A stretch of 39,072 bases of DNA from JACIWG01 sp049969935. GTDB lineage: Archaea > Thermoproteota > Nitrososphaeria > JACIWG01. The stretch is from assembly GCA_049969935.1 (NCBI GenBank), contig JBMFNX010000013.1, forward strand, positions 1 through 39,072. Reading direction: 5' to 3'. Both the position numbers and the translations under genes were made by a program. The notes beneath the pieces were generated by a model. That model saw only the letters and a list, made by a program, of their open reading frames with translations, was not told the DNA's origin and ran no database searches. Positions within the stretch are counted from its first letter, which is position 1. Each line of letters opens with the position of its first letter. Positions 32,221 to 39,025 of this stretch are shown piece by piece.

Positions 32221-32230
32221 TTTAAATTTT
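32221..32230 (-). promoter_or_regulatory. TATA-like box deciding the MBL hydrolase start
   Basis: The minus strand reads AAAATTTAAAAGC, ending at the first ATG (32217). With a start site about 25 nt downstream, transcription begins near 32199, next to ATG 32196. Confidence 0.5.
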
Positions 32231-32245
32231 TTAATAGTACAATAA

Positions 32246-32257
32246 CATATTTATACC
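32246..32257 (+). promoter_or_regulatory. TATA box for the NAD synthetase gene
   Basis: CATATTTATACC is centred about 30 nt before the ATG at 32282. It lies in the short divergent spacer with the MBL hydrolase promoter. Confidence 0.5.
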
Positions 32258-32281
32258 GTCTACAGCGCAATTTTATATCAT

Positions 32282-33946
32282 ATGCTGAAGTTTGCTGTTG
32301 CACAGATAAATGCTACAGTAGGCGACCTTGAAGGTAATGCGAAAAAAATTATAGAATATATGGGGAAGGCTAAGGAGGCTGGAGCAGACATTATAATTTT
32401 TCCAGAACTTGCTGTAACAGGCTATCCTCCACAGGACCTTCTTTTCGAAAAATCTTTTGTGGAGGAGAATAGGAAGCAGCTTTATGAGATTGTTGAAAAA
32501 TCTGGTAAGATTGTTGGTGTTGTAGGATATGTTGAATCTTTTGGAGAAAAACTTTACAATTCGGCAGCAATTTTTGGAAATGGAGCTATTTTAGGTAAGG
32601 TTTACAAAACTCTGCTGCCAACATACGATGTCTTTGATGAAGCAAGATATTTTACAAGCCAAGATGTTAGTGAGATATGGCCTGTTAAAGTTGATGTTAG
32701 AGGAAAAAGTTTTAGTTTGGGTGTAGAAATATGTGAAGACCTTTGGGATGAAAAATATGATGTTAAAGTTACAGAGGTTCTTGCTAGAAGAGGTTCAGAT
32801 TTTATAATAAACATTTCAGCCTCACCATACTATGTTGGGAAAAAGTTTGAGAGGCTTAAGCTTTTGAAGGAAAAGGCTGAACAGTATCATGTTCCAATAT
32901 TTTATGCAAATTTGGTCGGTGCACAGGATGAGCTTGTATTTGATGGACAAAGTATGGTTGTCGATGGCGAAGGTAACCTTGTCGCCTACGGTAAACAGTT
33001 CGAAGAAGACCTCCTCATCATAGACGCTTCTGTCTTTGGAAAAGCTAGTTTACAGCTTCCTCAACCAAGTTTTGAAGAGGAAGTATTTAATGCTCTAGTA
33101 CTTGGTGTTAGAGACTATTTTAGGAAGACAGGTTTTGAGAAGGCTGCAATAGGGTTGAGTGGCGGTATCGATTCTTCTTTGACAGCATGTATTGCGGTTG
33201 AAGCTTTAGGAAAAGATAATGTTATCGGAGTCCTTATGCCATCAAAATATTCTTCTGAAGCAAGCAAAAATGATGCAAGAACTTTAGCCGAAAACCTTGG
33301 AATATGCTATGTAGAAATTCCAATCCAAGAAGTTGTTGAAAGCTATAGGAAGACTATGATGGACCCGTTGAAGAAGGTTAGAGACAACTTTTCTATAAAA
33401 GTTGAAGACGATGACCCTGTAGCAGACGAAAACATTCAAGCTCGTGTTAGAGGAAACATTCTAATGGACATATCTAACAGGCTCAAAAACCTGAAGATAC
33501 TTGTTCTAAACACTGGCGATAAAACAGAGGTCGCGTTAGGATACTGTACAATATATGGGGACATGGTGGGAATGCTTGACGTTTTAGGCGACATAAGCAA
33601 GCTTGAATGCTATAAGCTGGCGGAATACTATAATAGGCGTAGGGGGAGAGAGATAGTTCCAGAAAATGTTTTCAAGAAAAAGCCTTCTCCGGAGCTTAAG
33701 GAGGGTCAGGTGGCGCCATTCGACTACAGTATTGTAAGCCCTCTCGTGGACGAGATAGTTGAAAATCGTAGAAGCAAGTATGAGCTTATAGAAATGGGAT
33801 ATCCGAAAGATGTAGTTTATGAAGTTTATTCTAGGATAAGGAGGTCAGAGTATAAGAGGTGGCAGGCTGCACCATGCATAAAAATACATAAGAAGGCTTT
33901 CGGATTAGGATGGAGGATGCCTATCGTTAACAAGTACGATTGCTAG
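32282..33946 (+). CDS. nadE: Glutamine-dependent NAD+ synthetase
   Basis: A 554-residue two-domain enzyme. The N-terminal nitrilase-type glutaminase (about 1-265) has Glu42 (IIFPELAVTGYPPQDLLF), Lys109 (YKTLLPTYDVFDE) and Cys151 (VEICEDLWDE). The C-terminal NAD synthetase domain (about 270-550) has the PP-loop SGGIDSS (291-297), NIQARVRGNILMDISN, NTGDKTEVALGYCTIYGDMVG and KPSPEL. Ammonia from glutamine is channelled to the adenylated nicotinate group to make NAD+. The length equals the usual bacterial-type fused enzyme, whereas many archaea have the short ammonia-dependent form. The gene is followed 16 bp later by the chromate transporter. Confidence 0.95.
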   Translation: MLKFAVAQINATVGDLEGNAKKIIEYMGKAKEAGADIIIFPELAVTGYPPQDLLFEKSFVEENRKQLYEIVEKSGKIVGVVGYVESFGEKLYNSAAIFGNGAILGKVYKTLLPTYDVFDEARYFTSQDVSEIWPVKVDVRGKSFSLGVEICEDLWDEKYDVKVTEVLARRGSDFIINISASPYYVGKKFERLKLLKEKAEQYHVPIFYANLVGAQDELVFDGQSMVVDGEGNLVAYGKQFEEDLLIIDASVFGKASLQLPQPSFEEEVFNALVLGVRDYFRKTGFEKAAIGLSGGIDSSLTACIAVEALGKDNVIGVLMPSKYSSEASKNDARTLAENLGICYVEIPIQEVVESYRKTMMDPLKKVRDNFSIKVEDDDPVADENIQARVRGNILMDISNRLKNLKILVLNTGDKTEVALGYCTIYGDMVGMLDVLGDISKLECYKLAEYYNRRRGREIVPENVFKKKPSPELKEGQVAPFDYSIVSPLVDEIVENRRSKYELIEMGYPKDVVYEVYSRIRRSEYKRWQAAPCIKIHKKAFGLGWRMPIVNKYDC

Positions 33947-33962
33947 AAGAGAGGACAAAAAT

Positions 33963-35112
33963 ATGTCTTCTCCAAAAAGTGTTAGTCTTCTAGAACTTTT
34001 CCTATACTTTTTCAGGCTCTCTTGGACAGCATTCGGTGGACCATTAGCATACATTTCGATGATGGAAGACGATTGTGTTGAAAAGAGAAAGTGGCTTTCA
34101 AAGGAAGAGTTTACTGAAATGGTTGGGGTAACAAACATGCTTCCAGGACCGAATGCCGCAGAAATGGCTATACATATTGGTTATGTCAAAAGAGGCCTTG
34201 TTGGCGGAATTTTAAGTGGCTTCGCATTCGTTACACCATCTTTTATAATAATATTGTTTCTGAGCTGGCTATATTTCCAATACCATACTATGCCAGCAGT
34301 AGGCGACATATTTTATGGAATTAATCCTGTTGTGGTCGTCATCATTTTGGTTGCAGCCTACAGGCTTGGACGTTCCTCCATAGTAGACTGGAAACTCTTC
34401 TGCATATTTATGGCAGCATTTATAATATCATATTTTACCGAAGTTAATGAGGCAATAATACTTCTAGTCTCAGGCTTGATTGGATTAATCCTCTATAATC
34501 AAAAACCAGTTTCTGTAAAAGATTATAAAAAATTAAACCTACTATTACCTCCAATAATCCTATTCAATCTTTCACTAGAGCATATGCCAACATTATTGAT
34601 GATATTTCTAGAATTTTTGAAGGCAGGTTCACTTTTGTTCGGAAGCGGTCTAGTTATAATACCATTAATTGGTCCAGATGTTATAAGTTTTGGCTGGGTT
34701 AGCGAAAAAGAGTTTTTTGATGGTGTAACATTAGGCCAAATTACACCTGGGCCTGTTATGAAGACAGCTGCTTTTATCGGATATAGGGTTGCAGGGGGTT
34801 CCAGGAGCACTATTAGCTTTTCTAGGAGTCTATCTTCCACCTTTCATAATAGTCCCAATAGTCTCTTCATCGTTTAGGAGGATAAAAGATAATATGCTGT
34901 TGAAGAATTTTTTGAAATGCATATCAGCTGCTGTTGTAGGAACAATTTTGGCTGTTGTCATATCACTTTCAAAAGTCGCTTACGTAGACTATATCACACC
35001 ATTTATTTCAATAGCATGTCTAATGTTAATGGTTAAGTTTAGAGTAAACGTTTCTCTTCTAGTTGTAGGAGCTGGTATTGTAGGTCTAATTATCAAATCC
35101 CTTATTTTGTAG
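33963..35112 (+). pseudogene. chrA: Chromate transporter (ChrA family) split by a one-base frameshift
   Basis: Two overlapping frames make one chromate ion transporter. Frame 1 (33963-34877) carries the first CHR domain, with WTAFGGPLAYISMMEDDCVEKR, TNMLPGPNAAEMAIHIGY and most of the second domain (LFGSGLVIIPLIGPDVI, TLGQITPGPVMKTAAFIGYRVAG), then turns into unrelated residues. Frame 2 (from 34789) continues with GVPGALLAFLGVYLPPFIIV and ends at 35112. The change occurs at a run of five G (34794-34798). Removing one G restores an open reading frame of about 382 residues, the normal length. The family exports chromate in exchange for sulfate, or handles other anions. It is either a real recent frameshift or a sequencing error. 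Confidence 0.85.
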
Positions 35113-35122
35113 AGGTATGCTA

Positions 35123-35192
35123 TTGGACTCAGGTTAGCGGATAAACGTCATCCGCGTGAGCGTAAGTGTACCTCGATCCCATCATCGTCCAA
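35123..35192 (-). ncRNA. Candidate C/D box sRNA (2'-O-methylation guide)
   Basis: A 70-nt minus-strand element with the full architecture of archaeal C/D sRNAs. The ends TTGGAC (35192-35187) and GTCCAA (35128-35123) pair. Box C is ATGATGG (35185-35179; consensus RTGATGA). A 12-nt guide (35178-35167) precedes a weak D' box CTTA (35166-35163). C' is ATGACGT (35151-35145). A second 12-nt guide (35144-35133) precedes D box CTGA (35132-35129). A TATA box lies 28 nt upstream. From memory of the conserved 23S helix 89, guide 1 can pair with ACCUCGAU (E. coli 2497-2504), putting its D'+5 nucleotide on C2498. It lies alone between two convergent genes. C' and D' are degenerate, and a 6-bp hairpin could compete. 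Confidence 0.68.
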
Positions 35193-35215
35193 AAAAGTAA
35201 TAACCTATTACAAAA

Positions 35216-35221
35216 ATATAA
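35216..35221 (-). promoter_or_regulatory. TATA box for the candidate C/D sRNA
   Basis: On the minus strand CTTATATTTTTG, preceded by a purine-rich CGAAAAAG (BRE-like), is centred about 28 nt before the G at 35190 that begins the terminal stem. It lies after the stop of the minus-strand MFS gene, so it is not needed for any protein gene, which supports a separate RNA. Confidence 0.6.
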
Positions 35222-35259
35222 GCTTTTTCGAAATAATAATATTATGAATAAGTTATTTA

Positions 35260-36693
35260 CTAAATAGACTTTTTACGCATACCTCGTGTTAAAGTGAATG
35301 GTACTGCGCAGGCCATAGCTGTAGCCTGTATAGCAAAGGATTTGGTTAAGGCGTTGGATAAATCTGTAAGAGAGTATCCTGCACTATTCGTTATAAGGCC
35401 TTCAGCCGTAATAAGCTTTGATGCAACATCATATGGTATAAACTGGACCATTGAAATGATAGCTACATTAAGGCTTAAAACGAATCCAATGTTAAAAGAG
35501 ATTGTTCTCAACGCTGAAGCGACACCCCTTTTACTTAAAGGTGCAGATGACATTATTGAACTAGTGTTAGGTGCAATAAAAAGTCCAGCACCAAAACCAA
35601 ATAATATTTCACATAATATTATAAAATTCAAGTCTGATTCTGGTGTAATTGTAGATAGTCCATAAAATGCTATAGCGGAAGCAATTAATCCAGATGAAGC
35701 GACTGATACATAACCATATTTGTCAGACAATCTACCTCCCAAAACACCAAATATCAGGTATGAGAGTTCAAAGGGGATAAGAAGAAAACCGGTTATGGTA
35801 GCGGAAAGACCCTTAACAACCTCAAGGTATAGGACTAAAAGTGTTGTTGAAGCTCCAAAACCTATAGAGTAAAGGAACTGTGATATAATTCCTCCACTAA
35901 AAGGCCATATCTTAAAAAGTGATATGTCAAGTGCAGGCCAAGGTATCCTATTTTCACAGAAAACAAAAGAAGCTAAAAACAGAATTGACGTTAATAGAAG
36001 AATTGATGCTAAACTAAGATATGGTGGCCCAAAAGTGAAAAGGGATAATGCAATCAATATTAATGAAAGAAATCCTGTAAACAGTGTGAAACCAACTTTA
36101 TCAAGATTAGGTTTCTCAGTAGGCTTATAAACTTCCTTTAAAGTACGTGCACTCCACAAATAGAATCCAAAACCCAATGGGACATAAAATAAGTAAATCC
36201 ATCTCCATCCAAGATAATCAATTATTACACCACTAAGTGATAAGCCTGCAACAGCACCAACCCTCCAAGCAACCTGATTTATACCAAGCCAGGTGCCCAG
36301 CCTATTTTTCGGCACATTATCAGTCAATATGGTTACACTTAAGGTCATGAGAAAAGCGCCACCTATTCCCTGTATGATTCTAGCTAAAACAAGAGTAAAG
36401 GGGTTGGGTGAAAATCCAGCAATAACTGCAGCAGTAATAAATATGAGAAAACCGAGATTAAAAAGTCTAACTCTGCCAAACAAATCAGATAACCTTCCAA
36501 CAATCAACTGGATTATAGTAGAACCCAGCATAAAACCTTGGATGATCCATAAAATGGTATCGATGTCAGCACCCAATTCATGCGCTATAACTGGTAAACC
36601 AACTACAGCCAACCTAGCATTTAAGCCAGTAAGAAATGATGCGAGCGTCGTAACAGAAATTACACCAAGAATCCCGAAACTATCTTGTTCCAA
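35260..36693 (-). CDS. MFS exporter, 14-TM (EmrB/QacA-type)
   Basis: A 477-residue major facilitator with about fourteen helices, the DHA2 layout. Motif A-like VGRLSDLFGRVRLFNLG lies between helices 2 and 3; LARIIQGIGGAFLMTLSVTILTDNVPKNRLGTWLG is the motif B/C region; a second motif A-like GGRLSDKYGYVSVAS lies in the C-half. Such proteins export drugs, dyes or metabolites by proton antiport. The start is TTG at 36693, with GGTG 8 nt before it; no better ATG precedes it. The neighbours (sRNA downstream, PIN toxin gene upstream, ending 99 bp away) give no substrate clue. Confidence 0.88.
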   Translation of the reverse strand: MEQDSFGILGVISVTTLASFLTGLNARLAVVGLPVIAHELGADIDTILWIIQGFMLGSTIIQLIVGRLSDLFGRVRLFNLGFLIFITAAVIAGFSPNPFTLVLARIIQGIGGAFLMTLSVTILTDNVPKNRLGTWLGINQVAWRVGAVAGLSLSGVIIDYLGWRWIYLFYVPLGFGFYLWSARTLKEVYKPTEKPNLDKVGFTLFTGFLSLILIALSLFTFGPPYLSLASILLLTSILFLASFVFCENRIPWPALDISLFKIWPFSGGIISQFLYSIGFGASTTLLVLYLEVVKGLSATITGFLLIPFELSYLIFGVLGGRLSDKYGYVSVASSGLIASAIAFYGLSTITPESDLNFIILCEILFGFGAGLFIAPNTSSIMSSAPLSKRGVASALRTISFNIGFVLSLNVAIISMVQFIPYDVASKLITAEGLITNSAGYSLTDLSNALTKSFAIQATAMACAVPFTLTRGMRKKSI

Positions 36694-36791
36694 TGTGATT
36701 GCACCTTTTCCACTAGCCTGCTATACAAACCTATACCTTAAAATTAGAGACTTTAATAATTTTAACAAATGTAGAATGTTTAGCAGAAAAA

Positions 36792-37226
36792 TCACGTTTT
36801 TCTATAATACTTTAAATGTAAGGTTGGAACTACTTTATTCGCTCTCTCATAAAGCATGTTATCAGCTAACAAAAGTGTACCCTTAACCTTTTTTGCCGCT
36901 GCCAAGTATGTTGCATCATAATATGTTACATCATTTTTTATGCTCAAATCAAGAACTTCTTCATAATCTTCCCTCCCCAATTTTATAACATTCAATTGTA
37001 GCTTCAAAAAATATGAAATCCTTTCTCTCGCATCCTGTAAGCTTATGAAGCCTTGCTTAAAAGCCCTCCATAAAATGTTTCCAACTTCATAAATTAGAAG
37101 CTCTGGTGCTATCAACTCTATTTTACCATTCATAAAGTCTTCAAGCACATATTCAGCCTTATCAGACAGATCTTCGAATAATAGAAATCTAGCAGCAACT
37201 GAAGCGTCTATAATGTATAGGCTCAT
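36792..37226 (-). CDS. vapC: PIN-domain toxin (VapC-like)
   Basis: A 144-residue PIN-domain ribonuclease. Acidic active-site residues are Asp7 (YIIDASVAARFLL), Glu46 (LLIYEVGNILWRA), Asp104 (TYYDATYLAAA) and Asp122 (LLLADNML). All four are present, so the toxin is probably active. VapC enzymes cleave tRNA or rRNA and are silenced by the antitoxin. Its ATG overlaps the antitoxin gene by 4 bp, so the pair is translated together. A dead PIN gene at 5132-5418 and the VapB-like start at 39026 show that this genome carries several such modules. Confidence 0.92.
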   Translation of the reverse strand: MSLYIIDASVAARFLLFEDLSDKAEYVLEDFMNGKIELIAPELLIYEVGNILWRAFKQGFISLQDARERISYFLKLQLNVIKLGREDYEEVLDLSIKNDVTYYDATYLAAAKKVKGTLLLADNMLYERANKVVPTLHLKYYRKT

Positions 37227-37450
37227 CTGTTTTCCCTTGTCTCCCTAATATTCTTATTTATGAATCCTTCTGGCACATTATATTTTCCTGACCTCAGGTC
37301 ATGGATAAGCTTTTTAGCAGCCTCCTTCCTCTCCTCTAACTCGACCCTCTTTCGTATGGACTCCCTAATATATTCTGACCAATTAATGTCTATTTCCTTC
37401 ATCTTCTTCTTAAGCTCTTTATCAACTTTGACTGTAACGATCTCCATCAT
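37223..37450 (-). CDS. vapB: Antitoxin, ribbon-helix-helix (VapB-like)
   Basis: A 75-residue antitoxin. The N-terminal EIVTVKVDKELKKKMKEIDINWSEYIRESIRKRVE is a ribbon-helix-helix DNA-binding domain, with the usual strand, helix 1 and helix 2 pattern. The C-terminal RKEAAKKLIHDLRSGKYNVPEGFINKNIRE is the toxin-binding tail. The ATG at 37450 lies 26 nt after a TATA-like box that is part of a direct repeat, so the protein can repress its own promoter. It is the first gene of the pair with VapC. Confidence 0.88.
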   Translation of the reverse strand: MMEIVTVKVDKELKKKMKEIDINWSEYIRESIRKRVELEERKEAAKKLIHDLRSGKYNVPEGFINKNIRETRENR

Positions 37451-37459
37451 ATCATCAAA

Positions 37460-37480
37460 TATATACTTGATTTATATACT
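37460..37480 (-). promoter_or_regulatory. vapBC promoter and likely VapB operator
   Basis: Two direct copies of AGTATATA on the minus strand (37480-37473 and 37467-37460) are spaced 13 bp apart. The upstream copy is the TATA box, centred 26 nt before ATG 37450. Binding of the ribbon-helix-helix antitoxin to such repeats would block transcription; this is an inference from the family. Confidence 0.5.
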
Positions 37481-37542
37481 TTTAAACATTACCTCAGATA
37501 ATGCTTTTAAACAAGGTTGTTGTAAACTTAATTAGAAAGCAT

Positions 37543-37584
37543 CTTATATCTATACCTTATATATAGGTAAGAACTTATATATTA
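37543..37584 (+). promoter_or_regulatory. ECF-component gene promoter with three CTTATAT repeats
   Basis: CTTATAT occurs at 37543, 37556 and 37574, in the 60 bp before the gene at 37614. The last copy merges with a TATA-like box whose spacing (about 34 nt to the ATG) gives a short leader with GTGAT near 37604. The extra copies could be regulator sites, or alternative TATA boxes in AT-rich DNA. Confidence 0.4.
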
Positions 37585-37613
37585 TAAATTTTGAATAAAC
37601 AAAGTGATAGTGA

Positions 37614-38510
37614 ATGAAAAAGACAATATTAATACTGTCATTAACTGCACTAATATTAATCACCCTTTCAACATTTATGCCTGCTCTAGAAACTATTAGG
37701 TCCATAGGCTTCGAAGGCGTATTCACAAACTTATCTCTTACAGAAGTAATGAAGTTTTCCTTTTCAAGCTACCTCACCTTTACATTATTAGCGTTAGGTG
37801 CAAACATGATAATGGCTCTTTCACTAAGAAAAGGTTACATTACAATCACAAAGTATACTGGCATCATCCTAACCCTCTTAACGATCATATTACTCTATTA
37901 TCAGTTTTCTGGAATAATGTCCTCCAACATACTATACATGTCTCTGCTTTCACTGAGCACAATCTTCACTATAGCAACAACAGTATACTCGTTTAGAGAG
38001 AAGGAGGTAAAGCCCATAATTAAACCATTAACCGTAAAGGAAATAGCCTACGTAAGCGTTTTCAGCGCCTTAACCGCAGTATTAACTGTGAGTACAGGAG
38101 GGCTGATACCTTCACCAACAGGAGGATTCACACACATAGGTGACACAATAATATTCTTTGCAGCATTACTTATGGGAAGCAGATGTGGAATGCTTGTCGG
38201 CTCCATAGGAAGTGTTGCAGCAGACATATTTCTAGCATATCCAAGATGGTACGTTTCTATACCAGCACACGGTTTCGAAGGCCTAATAGCTGGACTTGGG
38301 AAAGACAAACCCATATGGATAAAAATAGTTTTCCTTATTATAGGAGGCTTTATAATGGCTTCAACATACTTTATAGTAAACATTTTTATCAAAGGCTACC
38401 CTCTAGCAGTAATCTCATACTTTAGAGACCTTTTCGGGCAAGCTGGAATTTCCATCATAATTTCCCTCATGCTAGAAAAAATAGTTAAAGCAAGAATAAA
38501 ACTCACTTAA
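37614..38510 (+). CDS. ECF transporter substrate-specific (S) component-like membrane protein
   Basis: A 298-residue membrane protein in two parts. Residues 1-130 hold about four hydrophobic helices with no clear family. Residues 138-295 are the ECF S-component fold: KEIAYVSVFSALTAVLTV, FTHIGDTIIFFAALLMGSRCGMLVGSIGSVAADIFLAYP and AHGFEGLIAGL are the typical pattern of vitamin, metal or queuosine precursor uptake components. No ECF ATPase or T subunit is encoded in the window, so it would use shared modules elsewhere or act alone. Most S components are about 180-200 residues, so the N-terminal four-helix extension is unusual. The ligand is unknown. Confidence 0.83.
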   Translation: MKKTILILSLTALILITLSTFMPALETIRSIGFEGVFTNLSLTEVMKFSFSSYLTFTLLALGANMIMALSLRKGYITITKYTGIILTLLTIILLYYQFSGIMSSNILYMSLLSLSTIFTIATTVYSFREKEVKPIIKPLTVKEIAYVSVFSALTAVLTVSTGGLIPSPTGGFTHIGDTIIFFAALLMGSRCGMLVGSIGSVAADIFLAYPRWYVSIPAHGFEGLIAGLGKDKPIWIKIVFLIIGGFIMASTYFIVNIFIKGYPLAVISYFRDLFGQAGISIIISLMLEKIVKARIKLT

Positions 38511-38591
38511 TTAGTATATTGGAATACCTAGAATGCTTTATTTCGGAAAATAAACTTATTAATTAATAAATAAAATAGTCTAAGTAGGCAG

Positions 38592-38936
38592 ATGAAGGTC
38601 GACAGAAACCTAGTTTATAAGCTGCTCAAGCAGGTACCTAAAGGGAAGGTGACAACATATAAGGCTCTAGCTAAAGCAGCAGGTAATCCAAAGGCATCAA
38701 GAGCAGTAGGACTGTTTATGAGAACAAACCCCTACGCACCCATCGTACCATGCCATAGAGTAGTATACAATAATGGTAGAATAGGAGGTTTCGCAGGCAA
38801 GACAAGAATAAAGGATAAGATAAAAATGCTTGAAGAAGAAGGTGTTATAGTAAAAAATGGTGTGATAGTGGATTTTCAAAAACATTACTTCGACAACTTT
38901 TCTATAGAAAAAGCTGAAAATGAAACATTACCCTAG
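38592..38936 (+). CDS. Methylated-DNA-[protein]-cysteine S-methyltransferase, short form
   Basis: A 114-residue protein that comprises only the active C-terminal domain of O6-alkylguanine-DNA alkyltransferase. PCHRV with acceptor Cys54, the arginine-finger region KASRAVGLFMRTNPYAPI (Arg37), GRIGGFAG and the final KIKMLEEEGV match the family. The PKGKVTTY start is the helix-turn-helix-like DNA-binding segment. Full-length archaeal enzymes are about 150-175 residues, so the N-terminal domain is missing; the catalytic Cys shows that it is not an alkyltransferase-like protein (those have Trp instead). It should remove methyl groups from O6-methylguanine in a suicide reaction. AT-rich DNA (AATAAATAAAATAG, about 38560-38573) lies upstream. 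Confidence 0.9.
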   Translation: MKVDRNLVYKLLKQVPKGKVTTYKALAKAAGNPKASRAVGLFMRTNPYAPIVPCHRVVYNNGRIGGFAGKTRIKDKIKMLEEEGVIVKNGVIVDFQKHYFDNFSIEKAENETLP

Positions 38937-38983
38937 AACATTTTCTGTTCATTCGGTCTCACATAATATCGTAAACTATTAAT

Positions 38984-39003
38984 GTTTAAATATATGTTTA
39001 AAC
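38984..39003. repeat. Repeated GTTTAAA box upstream of the last antitoxin gene
   Basis: GTTTAAA (38984-38990) and GTTTAAAC (38996-39003) are separated by TATAT. They lie 23-42 nt before the ATG at 39026, overlapping the likely TATA box, where a ribbon-helix-helix or AbrB-type antitoxin would bind. Confidence 0.4.
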
Positions 39004-39025
39004 TTATTTAATTGATGACGGTCGT

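Noticed and set aside
35137..35155. GCGGAT...ATCCGC hairpin as a transcription terminator
   Set aside because: There is no T-run after it on either strand, and it lies inside the better-supported C/D sRNA candidate.
35123..35192. tRNA or tRNA fragment
   Set aside because: The paired ends resemble an acceptor stem, but there is no anticodon arm, T-loop GTTCGA or CCA-like end in register.
36293..36886. 197-codon open frame on the plus strand
   Set aside because: It is antisense to the MFS gene and the end of vapC; the composition is that of a reversed membrane-protein frame.
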